NCBI RefSeq assembly: GCF_011397635.1
Contig: NC_064771.1
Coordinates: 15,067,379 to 15,131,378 of the forward strand
Reading direction: 5' to 3'
Origin: Epinephelus fuscoguttatus
Lineage: Eukaryota; Chordata; Actinopteri; Perciformes; Serranidae
DNA length: 64,000 nt
A program made the position numbers and the translations under genes. How positions within the stretch are numbered: the stretch's first letter is position 1; every line of letters begins with the position of its first letter. The notes under the pieces were generated by a model. The model had not been told where the DNA came from, made no database searches, and was given only the letters and a program-made list of their open reading frames with translations. Of this stretch, positions 33,960-45,839 are shown piece by piece.

Positions 33960-34731
33960 ATATTGGAAACTGTTTGAAGAAGTAGATCCTTTACTTATAA
34001 GTAAAAGTAACACCACAATGGAAAACTACTGCAAGTAAAAGTACAGTATCATCAAAATTAATAATGCAAAAATTCCCATTTTAGTTTTAGTACAAAAATT
34101 TTACTTTTCATTTCTCTACATTTATTTAACTGCGATAAGCCCACATTTTTCATAAAAACACAATTAACTTTTACTATAATGAATTGCTTAAGATTAAACC
34201 AGTGGTTCTAAACATGTGCGGCTTGTTACCTGTAGCCCATTCTCGGAACCCATCGGCTGTATTCAGCATCTGACTTCCGAATGTAGAGTCTGTATATAGA
34301 GACTACCTGTAGCCTAACTGGTTTGGGCCCATTGTCTGCTTTCAGTCATTACAGTACCAAAGGGAGAATCCCCCTCTAAACTTCTCAGTTGTGTCAATTT
34401 AATAACTGCTTGAGGTCTTTAGAGGTAAAAGTGTGCACTATTTAAAAAGGAAAGAATTGTTTATTTTTTAAAGAAGAAACATTTAAATTTGTGAGTAACA
34501 TTATTCCAGATTTATTTGTGACCCTGTGGAGGGGGCCTGACCTTTAGCTTGTCTGGACTCAACTAAACTAACTGTAAATAAATGGATGTCATGTAGCATC
34601 CCATATTAGTCAGAAAGTCCATCTTTCTGCAGAATTAATACCTTTATTTTCCATACTTTGAAGCACTTTTACCTGCATTGTAGTTACATTGGCACTTACA
34701 CTCAAGGATCTGAGTACCATTTCCGCCACTG
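33960..34731. mobile_element. Second, degenerate copy of the hAT-like AGTA-rich element
   Basis: GAAGAAGTAGATCCTTTACTTATAAGTAAAAG at the left and GGATCTGAGTACCATTTCCGCCACTG at the right are the two expected ends in worn form. Between 34200 and 34620 the sequence departs from the family, suggesting another insertion or decay. Confidence 0.5.
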
Positions 34732-35270
34732 ATGTAGGCCTATTACCTTACCGTTAGTACTGCTGAAACACTGTGAGCAGGACTGCAGCTGTAGGAAGTA
34801 TAAATGTGCCAAATTTAATATCTTCAAACAAGATAACTAAAATTCTTGGTAAGACCTTGTGTTAATTTTTCAGTTGCATGCCGCAGTCTGCAGTATCACA
34901 TAACACAGTTCAGGGATCTTTTTATAAAAACTGCATATTCACAAGACAAGGCCTGAAAGAGGTGTGTACTTTTTTAGTATGGATCCTGCACATTGTTTTA
35001 TAAAGAAGACCCCAAGTAGCCTAGAAATTTGACTATCACAGCTTGTTAGTGGCCTGAACCAAATGGCAGCAACACCTCTAAATGAAATGAGCTGTCGTAT
35101 TAGGTTGCACTGAAAACATAAAAATTATATACAGCACATTGCCCTGTGGGGCTGCAATTCATATTCCTCCCCAAATGTATCAATTGTTATATGTTGTTAA
35201 AGGTTAATAACACAATCTGAATGAAAACAACATAACGTGAAATACGAACAAACACTGGGTTTAAATAAAA
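34732..35270. other. Intergenic between hAT-like element and snu13, nothing recognised
   Basis: AT-rich. The sequence from about 35278 on may be the 3' end of the snu13 transcript. Confidence 0.4.
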
Positions 35271-35277
35271 AAATTAT

Positions 35278-35283
35278 TTTATT
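35278..35283 (-). terminator. Polyadenylation signal AATAAA (minus), snu13
   Basis: TTTATT on the plus strand, about 200 bp past the snu13 stop codon. Closest canonical hexamer in the right sense. Confidence 0.5.
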
Positions 35284-35481
35284 ATGAATCAAGAGATGCC
35301 ATGGCAAACTGATACACTGAACTGGACGAACTGTCCTAAAATGTAAAAAAGAAAAAAATTCTATATTTTCTTGTCATGCTTAACTGTTTTTTATCAAACA
35401 GACGACAAGCATATTTTCATACTGGAATATTTTTTCCCCTCCTTTTTTCAAGGAGAATTTGTCACAACAATGCAACAAAAA

Positions 35482-36425
35482 TCAGACGAGCAGTCTCTCA
35501 ATAGCCATCTGAACGGACTGAATCTGCGGCTTGAGCTGAGACCCCTCCTTTATGGTGACTGAGGTAGCGATGACGGGGCGTGACACCCCACAGGCCCGAC
35601 CCAGGGCCTGCTTGGAGCGGACAAACACGTACGGGACGTTCTTGTCCTCACAGAGCAGCGGCAGGTGGAGGATGATCTCCAGTGGTTCAGCATCAGCAGC
35701 CATCACAATAAACTCAGCAATGCCTCTGTTCAGGGTTTTAGTGGCTGGGGAAAAAAAAACAGATCACAGTTAGTACAATGTATTTAAGACTATTAATATA
35801 TCATCACTGCTACTCTGTAGACTGCTAGTTTGATTCTGAAATTAACCTACAAATTCTTTTCTTGTTTATTCATTTAGTCTATTTGAGCAGTACACCCATC
35901 CTTGTAGCTCTACAATACTAACAGTGAATTGTGAAGGACATACAATGAAGTTTCTTTTCCAAGTCAGGGTCTTTTAAATCCACACATTTGAGATCCAGCT
36001 ATCTGTAGGTGTTATTTTAAATGGACCACCTTTCACAGACATTCTTGGATGTTGCATTGCTACTTTAAGTGGCGGATAATCAAACTACCCACTAGTCACA
36101 TTCTAGTCTTGGTGTTAATGTTTCCTCACCTTCATTAGCTCCCTTCCTCAGCTGCTTGTAGTTGGAGGCTTGCTGCACCAGGTCCAGGATAGTTTTGGTC
36201 AGCGTGGCGTCAGCCAGCGGGTAGGCCTTTGGGTTCACTGCGGCTTCAGTCTGGTCATGGTACACAAAACAAAACAAACATTAACCACAGGAAAGCAGTA
36301 TACAAAGTTAACAAACTCCAGGGTGTTATGAGTGTAAGGTTAGTTCGCTCCGCAGCCTCGTTTCTTTAGATTGCTAACCGTTAGCTTGTCTGTTAGCTTG
36401 TTAGCTCATTCAGAACACTCACCAT
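35482..36425 (-). CDS. snu13: SNU13 / NHP2-like 1 (15.5K) RNA-binding protein (complete, 3 coding exons)
   Basis: Binds the kink-turn of U4 snRNA in the U4/U6.U5 tri-snRNP and of box C/D snoRNAs in the nucleolus. Coding exons (minus): 36425-36423, 36250-36130 and 35744-35482; total 387 nt, 128 residues, the same as human. Visible are [28 protein letters not shown] (the k-turn contact region), the L7Ae core [40 protein letters not shown] and the C-terminal IERLLV. The first coding exon is only the ATG, followed at once by donor GTGAGT. The acceptor CCAG then yields ACT GAA GCC, giving the expected MTEA start. It faces away from uqcrc2, with about 1.8 kb between start codons. Confidence 0.97.
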
Positions 36426-37120
36426 TGTGACTTGTTTTTTCTAGTATTCCGGCCCTCTCGGCGAAATGCTTCACGGAGGACTATTAAATTTCACCTGGCT
36501 GAGAAAGGGACGACAAGACGCGAGATATGTTCAACGTGGAAATATTTTCGTAGCGCTACGAACTCTGTAAGCTGTGTTGCATGCAGTCGGTCCAAACGTT
36601 CACGGCACGTGTGGGGTACCGCACATGCGCACTGGAGACACATGCTAAAAACGACAGGAAGTGCTTTTATTATGCTTCATTTATTTCTTTTAACCAATGA
36701 AAGGACGCTTACTTTATATATTATATATTATAACAATTATATAACAAAAATAAAATAATAACAATAATAATTAAAAATCCTGATCCTGGAAATAATGTAA
36801 CAAAATAATAAAAACAGTAACAATAAAAACAATTATTCTGATTATATACTTCCAATAACAACTATTGGAAGTAAATTATATTTTCAGTATGTATTTCACA
36901 TTATTACTGTGTTAGATTTATTGTTATGTTTAACTTATACTTGTACTTGTATTTAACTTACCCTGTGTATGTGTTTTTGTTTTGTATTCCGTTTTTTTAC
37001 TGCTTTTTTCCCCAACAAAAAGAGTTTATTTATTTTTCATGAAAAGTTAACTCATTCCAATTAACAGTTTCATGCTTTAAATCACAATATAAATGTATTT
37101 TATATTATATTTGTCATTAC
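36426..37120. other. snu13 5' flank, then AT-rich DNA
   Basis: GC-richer up to about 36660, with CpG-containing words such as GCACATGCGCACTGG. Then strongly AT-rich DNA without a recognisable feature. The 108-residue plus-strand ORF at 36432-36758 overlaps the snu13 leader in antisense and has no family resemblance. Confidence 0.4.
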
Positions 37121-37124
37121 AACT

Positions 37125-37202
37125 CAATATATCCTTATTGTCTGAAGTTTTTTTTTCAGAAAATACAATGTATATATAGTATTTTCTGAAAAAAAAACCT
37201 TC
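37125..37202. repeat. AT-rich palindrome 1 (partial copy)
   Basis: TGAAGTTTTTTTTTCAGAAAATAC and its reverse complement surround a short TATATATA centre. The left arm carries the extra CAATATATCCTTATTGTC block that the right arm lacks. Confidence 0.8.
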
Positions 37203-37221
37203 ATATATTTTATATTTTATA

Positions 37222-37256
<35 letters not shown>

Positions 37257-37266
<10 letters not shown>

Positions 37267-37304
37267 ATATATCCTTATTGTAAGGGTTTTTTTTCAGAAA
37301 ATAC

Positions 37305-37340
<36 letters not shown>

Positions 37341-37382
37341 GTATTTTCTGAAAAAAAAACCCTTCAGACAATAAGGATATAT

Positions 37383-37395
<13 letters not shown>
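37257..37395. repeat. AT-rich palindrome 2 (near perfect, ~139 bp)
   Basis: Left arm AAAACAATATATCCTTATTG then AGGGTTTTTTTTCAGAAAATACTATG; the right arm is its reverse complement except for a 4-base CTGA indel and one T. The centre is a (TA)n run. The unit is the same as palindrome 1. Flanked on both sides by (TA)n, as expected for an element that targets TA. Followed by a T run at 37421-37441. Confidence 0.85.
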
Positions 37396-37437
<42 letters not shown>

Positions 37438-37529
37438 TTTTTAACTAACTCGTCTGAACAGCACAGCGTAGTAGGAATAATAAGAATGTTGAAATAAATG
37501 CATGCAAAATGAATGGAGGAAAATAAGAT

Positions 37530-37720
37530 TCAGGATTTCTCAATCACATTTTCCAGACCAAGAAAGAATATTTAAAGTTTTGCAAAGTCATGGATTTTTT
37601 TCATGTGTATGTAAGTAATTAAATGGCAAATTTAGCTGTAGAGCAGGTTTAAAAAAAAAATAGAAAATTAGTAATGGAACAGTTTTGAAATTTTGTCCGT
37701 GAAATAGTGTGGGAATCCTG
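37530..37720 (-). repeat. Dispersed repeat, GGGTTCCCA family, reverse copy
   Basis: TTTTCCAGACCAAGAAAG through GTGTGGGAATCCTG is a diverged reverse-orientation relative of the repeat at 12617-12905. Confidence 0.35.
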
Positions 37721-38039
37721 TAAATAAAAATAATAAAATAAATAAAGGCAATACACTCATTTGAAGTCTAAAGAGGTCAATTTTTGGTGTCAGATTGATT
37801 TATATTAATGCACTGCTCACATTATCTATGGAAAAAGACAGTCTTTTGTTAGTGAATTTAATCTAAATATGAAATTTAGGATTACTATATGATGGATGAT
37901 GTGAATCTAGCCAGTGTATATTTATGCATCATAAAATAAAGTAAAATAATTCATTAAAGTATCAGTAATGAACCTGGAAAACATCTTGCCAAAATCTCTG
38001 AACATGATGCCAAAACAAACAAAATATATTTCTATCTTT

Positions 38040-38213
38040 CACTACTGTACAGTTTGTGGCTGTGTCCCACTCTTTGTCTCCGTGGCAACAGAGGGCGCTC
38101 TCTCATTGGCTCAGCGGTACTTTTGCTAGTAAGGACCGCGCTGTGCATTTTGGGTAGGGCACTTTCACGTCAGCCATATTGCTACATCGTCCCGACTGAA
38201 GGAGAGAGGGGAG
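38040..38213 (+). promoter_or_regulatory. Probable uqcrc2 promoter / 5' UTR with inverted CCAAT box
   Basis: The segment just before the start codon is GC-richer and holds CTCATTGGCTCAG (inverted CCAAT, ATTGG at 38105-38109) about 105 bp upstream of the ATG. GTCAGCCATATTG follows near 38170. No TATA box at a useful distance. NF-Y use is inferred from the motif only. Confidence 0.4.
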
Positions 38214-41200
38214 ATGAAGGGGATTCGGGGAATTAGTCAGCTATCGGTAAGGACTTAGTTAACTTATACTGTATAGTCATGTGTCGGGACAACTGTACAC
38301 ACACTAGCCGACTGTTTTACTCTGTGTTTGATTGTTGAACGGTGTAAAAAGTCAGGGTCGTGTCCGGACAAGGTGTGATGAAGAGCAGACGAGGAAGCTG
38401 GAGCTAGTCGTGTCTCTGTGCTTAACTCAACCGGCACTTACCTAACTGATAACGTTACATCATTAACACCAGACAAGTCGGGTTATACATTTAAAATCAC
38501 TTTTAAACCATATTTTACTCCACTCGGGCTTTAAAAAGAAAGCTAGCTTCTTGTAACGTTACACTTACTTTAGCATCCCCATCCACTAATGTTGACGTTA
38601 GTTTAGGCTTATGCGGCTCACTTACCTTACATTTATACCAGATTATTCAACTTTACTGACATTTTAGACTTGAGTTTTGCGTTATACAACATCATTGTTA
38701 ACCTAAAGTAAAGCAGTGCTTTCTAATGTAACAAAATGAACCTTATGTGGTGATAAATCAGTCCAGCTCAACCAGCACTACACTCTTTTTTGTAAACATA
38801 AAAACATAGTTATGAGTGAGGTAGTTTGATTTCCTATGTTTAGTGAAAGGCGACTATAAGCATTTTAATGTGCAGATTGAGATGCTAATACAGATATAAA
38901 ATAAGTGACTGACTGACTGTAACGTTACATGAGCTGTCAAAGGTCAGAAATCATAATCGTAAAAGCTCTAGGAACTTGATAGACCTCTCATCCATTTTGG
39001 TTTGATATGCAAAATTATCTGCTGAATAAGATAATGTGTAAGCTGCAGAAGAGACACTAAATAGCCATTGTGGTAAGAGTTTTTTGTCATCTATTTCAAA
39101 GATTCAGTTTGCAGGAGTTAGGGGTATATATTAGCTGAAATGTCATATAATAAGTATGTTTTCTTTAGTATATAATCACCTGAAAAAAAAAAAAAGTAAG
39201 AACCACTGTTGTGATCTTGTTACCTCAAAATGAGCTGTTTATATCTACACAGGGAGTGGGTCCTTGTCCACAGAGATCGCCACCGCTATGTTTCTACAGT
39301 AGCCCAGAACAGACAAACCAAATACTGGCTCTAGTAAGGGCCATTCATGTTGGCTATCCTAGTTAGTAGCCTCTCCACAATGAAAGCATCAGAAAAAGAC
39401 AGATTTTTTAACATGACATTTGATCCCTTTATTCCGTCTGTGGATTATTCAGCTCCCAGCACAAACTTCCTGAACAACGAACACTGAATGAATTTTAGCC
39501 ACGAGAAGTTTTAGCTGGTTGCAATCTGCAATGCTTACTGAAAAATGCCACTAAATCCCCCTGAGTCTTACACACTACTTTCAGTCAGTTTAGGGCCATT
39601 ACTATTATGTCAGATTTCTGTATGGTCAAGTGAAAGTTTTATCAAAATGCCAAATGTTCAGGGTGTCCAGCAACACTATATCTACTATGGGAGGAAGTAT
39701 GTACAAATGGAATAAAATAATTAGTTTTGAGATAAGTATGTTGTGTGTAAGATGCAATCCCTGATCCCAGATTCCACCATGTCACAATCGTACACGTCTC
39801 TGTTCTGTTCTGTTCCTTCCCCCCTCCTCAAATTGCCATTGCCAGCAACACATTAGTTGTAATGTCCCGCCTTCCCATGTTCTCTATTTTTCCAGACGAG
39901 GCTTTATGCGGCCCAGGCTGCCCGTAAGGTGGAGTTCAGTGGGGCCGCCGAACACGTTAAGTTTCAGCCGCAGGATGTGCAGGTCAGTGGTTGTTGACTT
40001 GTGTCTCTTCTCCACAGAGACAGTTCCATGTGGCTGCCAGAAGAGGCCAGTCCCTTGCCCAGCCTCTTGCTGGCCTCAAGCTCTCTCCAGGGACTGCCCA
40101 CTCCTTCCAGGATGTCCATGTACGTTGTGGAGTGATGAGGATGAGTTGGCTGGGTTCAGTCAATCTGAGAATGAAGAGATGAGTTAGGTTGTCTGTAGGA
40201 AAAGACACATTGCTTATGTTTATGCTTTAACTGTTCGTCTCTTCTCATTGTGTTGAGAATAATTGGTCAAATCATCTAATTAAATGCCCAAATGATCTTA
40301 GATGTCCCTTTATAGTGTACACTGAGACCTGTTGGTTTACATGTGATGAAACTAAAGGATGACTTTATATGTGTCCTTCTGTGCAGGTGACCAGACTGCC
40401 TAGTGGGCTAGTGATCGCCTCCCTGGAGAACTATTCCCCAGCCTCCAAGATTGGAGTGTTTATCAAGGCTGGCTGTCGTTATGAGACCCCTGACAACCAG
40501 GGGGTCACCCACCTCCTCCGGCTGGCCTCCAACCTGGTATGATACTTCATACATAGCATATTTTAAGCTTGGTACACTTTCGAACATTTGTTAATGATTC
40601 AGTATTCTTTTGGTTGCCCATTCTCCCCCAGTTTTACTATAATATTATTCATATGGCTGTATGGTGTTGACTTTCAATTCCTACTTTTCCAGACAACCAA
40701 AGGAGCGTCATCTTTTAAGATATGCCGAGGTATTGAAGCAGTGGGAGGCAGCCTGAGGTCAGTAACCTCCCATAAAGGTCATAACACATCATTGTATACA
40801 AGTGTCTGTCTTGGTCAGTATTCTTATTTGGATATCTGTTTCTCTGCAGTGTGACTTCATCCAGGGAGAATATGATCTACACCGTTGACTGCTTGAGAGA
40901 TGACATGTGAGTTTTTGAATAATATCAGCATTGTGTTTAATGCTGCACGAGTCAGAAATGAGCAATGTCCCATGTTTCTAGTATAAGGAGAAGACATGCT
41001 TTCAGTATCTGTTAGACTAGACAGATGGTTGTAAAACACTTTTGAGCTTGAATTAATGTCAGTAATATGAAGATAACATTATGTGAAATCAGTTTCTCAC
41101 ACTATATTTTCATGAAACAAACACTGGTATGTAGAGGATGTTCACTGGAGAGGCAGCTCATGCAGCAGGAGGCACAGTTTCAGCAGCTCATGTGTGACAC

Positions 41201-42495
41201 ATTTTTCTTCTTTTTCGTTGTTTGCCTGCAGTGACACAGTAATGGAGTATTTGATCAACGTGACAACAGCCCCAGAGTTCCGGGCATGGGAGGTGTCAGA
41301 TCTCACGCCCCGAGTGAAGATGGACAAGGCCCAAGCTGCACAGAACACTCAAATAGGTGGGCATTTATTTCCCTTTCAATACACATACAGACTATTTCTT
41401 TAGATCTATATGTCTACACTGGCTGTTCACAGAACAAGGGCTGTACCCAACCCAGAATATTATCAGTTGAATTGGATTCGCTGGTTTATTACGAATATTC
41501 AAAGATTCCTTTTTCTTTTGCCATATTAAGTTTTGAAGTGGCACGTTCAGTGTGACAGCAACATTCATGTAATATAGTAAACAAACTAACTGCGCTATTG
41601 ACAGATCAGAAATGTGCAAAAACATTTTTTTTCAGACACTAGATATCAAACGAAAGCTTGTGACTGTGTCATATGAAGCTGCTGTGAGCTGTGAATTCAC
41701 CACTTCGACCCATAAAAGAGAAGATCCTTATAGTCAAGAGGTTGTCCTCCTCTATGCCGCTACATCACGTCCACAGCCGTCTGTTCCAAAGAGTAGCATG
41801 AAGAGAGCGCTCACTTTGCAGCAAAATCTGGGGGCTACTGCAAAATGACTGAACATTCAGCTTAGAGTTTATGAAATTGCTTCACCCAATTGTTGGCAAA
41901 AGAAGGCTCCAAATGTGTGGGAATTTACACAAAAATCTGTTACTTAATTGACAGAAGCAAATGGTTTTAGATAGGGATGTAACAATACCAGAAACTCACG
42001 ATACGATATTATCACGATGAAGAGTCCACAGTACAATATATATCATGATATTTATACAAGGGGGAAAAAACAGAAAATTTATTGTTAAAAATAGCTATTT
42101 TATTAAAAAAATAGTGTATGTACACTGTACAGCATGTTATTTTTAACTTGGAAGCGTATCATAAAATCAACACACACTTGAACATGTGCTTTCATTTCCC
42201 CCCTATTACTGCTAGACAGGCAGACATTAAAGTGCCATAACAAAGTCATGTCAATTAAAACTATAGTGACAGAATATGAAAATGGAAACATTCAGTATTT
42301 TTTAACCTACTCTGAACAAAGGTAGTGTAGTACTATTACTAGAAAGTCATCTGAATGACATCAAATTATGAGGATAGAGTAGTCTTAATATTCATCAAAT
42401 ATACAGAACTTAGAACAATCAGACCCTGCAACAACAACAAAATTAACAAATTAGAAATAATGTAAACTCAATAACACACAATCCCTCACTCACAG

Positions 42496-42533
<38 letters not shown>

Positions 42534-44792
42534 CAAGATAGAGATGTGTGTAAAAGAAAACCAAAATAAATAAGGCCCAGCCATTTCCCTACATTATTTT
42601 AGTGTAACTTTATCATTTTTTTTGCTGTGAAAACACATGTGATATGTGTGGCTTCTCGCTATGACGAACGGTCGCGGAGAAAATCCACAGAGAAGAACAA
42701 TCAATCTCCTTACTTTTATTCACTGTTTCCTCCAGTCACGCACGGGTCAGAGTCGAAGGCTGAGAGGCTGAGCTGCATGAGTCTGCTCTCACCTGCGTGC
42801 GCAGTTGCTTGCAAAGGATTATGGGGAATGTAGTCGCACAGTCATATTACCGGCTCTATAGGAGAATGCAGCTATATAACTACCGTGGCATTCCCACGAC
42901 GGTATCGAGAATTTATTTTATCGCGACACCGCAAAATTCGATATATCGTTACATACCTAGTATTAGACAGGTGCACCAAATCCAATCACTGTTTCTTTGG
43001 AGTCCACCATACAGGCTGCTAGAGTGATTTATCAGTTAAGAAGACAACTTAACTATTAGTTTCAACATCAGAATATTGCATTGTTATCATGTGTCTTTCT
43101 GTCTTTTCCAGGTGTGATTGAAGCTCTGCATGAAGCTGCCTACAAGAACGCACTAAGTAACTCCCTGTACTGTCCTGACCACATGGTTGGCAACATCCAG
43201 TCCGGACATGTAAGTATTGTTTCAGTGTGTATTTCTGAAGACCTATGGAGTTAATATACCCATTTAAACCTTTTGTAATGTTTCTGTTTGTCTTCAGCTG
43301 CACCAGTTTGTCCAGAACAATTTCACAAGTGCAAGAATGGCTCTTGTTGGACTGGGTATGGGTCACTATACCTTTAATATAATAACCTTATAAGGACAGC
43401 AGTATTGTTTTAACTTGGGGTGTTTATACAGCTTCAAGTTATAACATAGTCCTAGTTTTCTTCAATGACCGAAACATCATTAAGTGTATGACGTTTGTCT
43501 TTCCTTCAGGGGTGGACCATGCGGTGCTGAAGCAAGTTGGGGAGCAATTCCTCAACATCCGCAGTGGGGCAGGCACCACAGGGGCCAAGGCTCAGTATCG
43601 TGGAGGTGAGCTGAACCAATGATGGGGGGGGGGATCGCACATCAGTTTGTAGCAAGATCTGGAGTTTTCCTACAGATTTATTACAAGAAAAAATTCACAT
43701 CCTGTTTTTTTTGTCTCTAGGTGAGATTCGTATGCCCTGCATCAGCAATCTGGTCCACTCAGCAGTGGTGAGTCAGTCAGCAGCAGCGGGCACCGGCGAG
43801 GCCCTGGCCTTCAGTGTGCTGCAGCATTTACTGGGAGCTGGTCTGCATGTCAAGAGGGGCTCATGCGCCACCAGCAAACTGGTCCAGGGTGTTGCCAAGG
43901 CAACTGCTGACCCCTTTGATGTGAGTGGTTGTCAGTTCCTAAAATAAACTTCTAAAATTGTTCATACACTGGGGCCTTGTCTTGCGTCAATCATCATTCA
44001 ACACTACCTGTAAAAACATTTTTTCTTTTTTTGGCTGAACAGGTCAGCGCTTTCAACTCAAGCTACTCTGATTCTGGTCTGTTTGGAGTTTACACCATTT
44101 CCCAGCCAGGAGTTGCTGGTGATGTGAGTATCCCTTAGTCATGACAAGAGTCTGTTCATTGACACAAACTGTTCAACAAAGTAGCTGCAGTCAAGTTTTT
44201 AACAATGAAACTGGAAACGGTGAAACATCTTGATGTAAGCTCTGTCTTCTTATGTCTCTCCAGGTGATCAAAGCTGCGGTTGCTGAGGTGAAGGCTGTTG
44301 CTGATGGTGGAGTCACCGCTGCTGACCTCACTCGGGCCAAGTAAGACAGACAGACAAGACAGAGACATGACTTTAAATTTTACATTGTAATTTACATCAA
44401 ATTGAAAGTTTTCCTCTTAGTCTGCACTATTGTATCTTATGATGAGCTTGTGTTTGTTAACTCTGCAGGGCCCAGCTGAAGGGGGAGTTCCTGATGTCCC
44501 TGGAGACATCAGAGGGTTTGCTAGAGGCCATGGGCACTCAGGCTCTGACGGAAGGATCCTACTGCCCTGCTGAGGAAATCTCCAAAAAGATTGACAACGT
44601 TACCTTGACAGATGTCTCCAACGTAAGACATTTAGTTCAGATTTACTTCCTCTTTAATTGTGTTGTGCAGTCAGTAATGTTGACGTCAACTTTCTTGTGT
44701 AATTGCAGGCTGCCAAGAAGTTCATGACGGGTAAGAAGACCATGGCGTCCAGCGGCAACCTCATAAAAACACCCTTCGTGGACGAGATCTAA
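38214..44792 (+). CDS. uqcrc2: Cytochrome b-c1 complex core protein 2 (complete, 14 coding exons)
   Basis: Mitochondrial inner-membrane complex III core subunit, M16 peptidase-like fold. Coding exons: 38214-38246, 39896-39982, 40387-40536, 40693-40757, 40850-40906, 41232-41356, 43112-43209, 43298-43355, 43510-43605, 43721-43920, 44043-44123, 44264-44340, 44469-44622 and 44709-44792; 1365 nt, 454 residues (human 453). It starts [16 protein letters not shown], a basic, hydroxylated presequence. Then come [88 protein letters not shown] and the C-terminal TPFVDEI. The zinc motif HXXEH of active M16 enzymes is replaced by HLLRL, as usual for core 2. Intron 6 carries a ~1-kb hAT-like element. Confidence 0.98.
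39235..39345 (-). repeat. Teleost dispersed repeat, family A (partial)
   Basis: TATATCTACACAGGG through ACAAACCAAATACTGGCTCTAG corresponds to the reverse-orientation copy at 4520-4770. In uqcrc2 intron 1. Confidence 0.5.
41972..42959. mobile_element. Non-autonomous hAT-like element (~988 bp) in uqcrc2 intron 6
   Basis: Ends TAGGGATGTAACAATA and (reverse complement of right end) TAGGTATGTAACGATA, flanked by GTTTTAGA (41964-41971) and GTATTAGA (42960-42967), a target duplication matching at 7 of 8. It is rich in CGATAC/TATCG words. It carries a (GA)n run at about 42501-42531 and, near 42818-42836, the word ACTACATTCCCCATAATCC on the minus strand, which resembles a ZNF143 (Staf) site. No transposase frame. 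Confidence 0.75.
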
Positions 44793-45028
44793 AGCCCTCC
44801 TCGACACCTCGTACTGTGCCTGACTGATGGCAAAGCAGAATTGTGTCCTTCTGCATTTTGACAAAAAGGTCATCAATGCGGTTGTTCTGAGGGATATAAT
44901 GTCATAACACCACTGGGTATTTATCGGTGTTGTAACATCATATTTTCAGGTGATGCTGCTTTGGCGCATCCCAGTGTCGTGCTCCACTCATCTGTCCACA
45001 TTAACTGTATAGCTGATGTAAAATAATG

Positions 45029-45034
45029 AATAAA
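45029..45034 (+). terminator. Polyadenylation signal AATAAA, uqcrc2
   Basis: Canonical hexamer about 240 bp after the stop codon, followed by TG/T-rich GTGTTTTGCTGTGGTGTTTTATG. Confidence 0.75.
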
Positions 45035-45489
45035 TTCTATCTACCTTACAGAGTTTCAAGTGTTTTGCTGTGGTGTTTTATGTCTGTCATACTTTAGTAT
45101 TTGAGTTTTTGCTTGACAGTTCACTGTTGAAAATGGAAACCAATTCACAAAAACAATTTTAGATCTGCTGAGATGTCAATATGCATTAGAAGCTGAGGTG
45201 TAATTTCCACTGTTCCATTTTTCAAAATCCCATTTGTGTTTCAAAAACATTCATAATTATCTTTTCTTTTCTAACAAAAAACTTGGGCTTAAAATGTTCT
45301 TTTTAAGCCAAATGTTAGATTCTGGCTGAGAATTTGAATTAAGCTGCTGATTTTTGCTCTGGTATACTTATAAAATGCCCCAAAAGAGTATCGTATTTAC
45401 CATATTTAGCACTATTATGGCACAAATTAGTAAAACGAGCAACTTAATTATTTGCTGGATTTATTTTTGGTTACCCCAGTCCTGAAATA

Positions 45490-45835
45490 TACACCCAACT
45501 AGCCACATTTCTAGGTACACCTTGTTAGTACCAGGTGGGACCCCTTTTGCCTTCAAAACTGCCTTCATTCTTGGTGGCATGGATTGAACAAGATGCTAGA
45601 AACATTCCTCAGAGATTTTGGTCCATATTGACATGATAGCATCACACAGTTGCTGCAGATTTGTCAGCTGCACATCCATGATGCGAATCTCCTGCTCCAC
45701 CACATCCCAAAGGTGCTCTATTGGATTGAGATCTGGTGACTGTGGAGGCCATTGGAGTACAGTGAAGCCATTGTCCTCAAGAAACCAGTTTCCAAAGGCA
45801 CACCCTTGATGAGAAGTGTTCAAAATCATGCTTCA
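45490..45835 (-). mobile_element. Tc1/mariner-type transposase fragment
   Basis: The minus-strand frame at 45596-45829 (77 residues) contains PPQSPDLNPIEHLWDV, the third catalytic acidic block of Tc1/mariner transposases, then EEQ-like EIRIMDVQLTNLQQLCDA. The DNA downstream (GGTACACCTTGTTAGTACC) matches the end of the same abundant vertebrate repeat. Only the C-terminal third remains; the first two catalytic aspartates are absent. Between uqcrc2 and mosmo. Confidence 0.8.
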
Positions 45836-45839
45836 AGTT

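Noticed and set aside
36432-36758. 108-residue plus-strand ORF
   Set aside because: Antisense to the snu13 5' region, no homology pattern, and ends in AT-rich filler.
43049-43366. 105-residue minus-strand ORF
   Set aside because: Antisense shadow of uqcrc2 exons 7 and 8.
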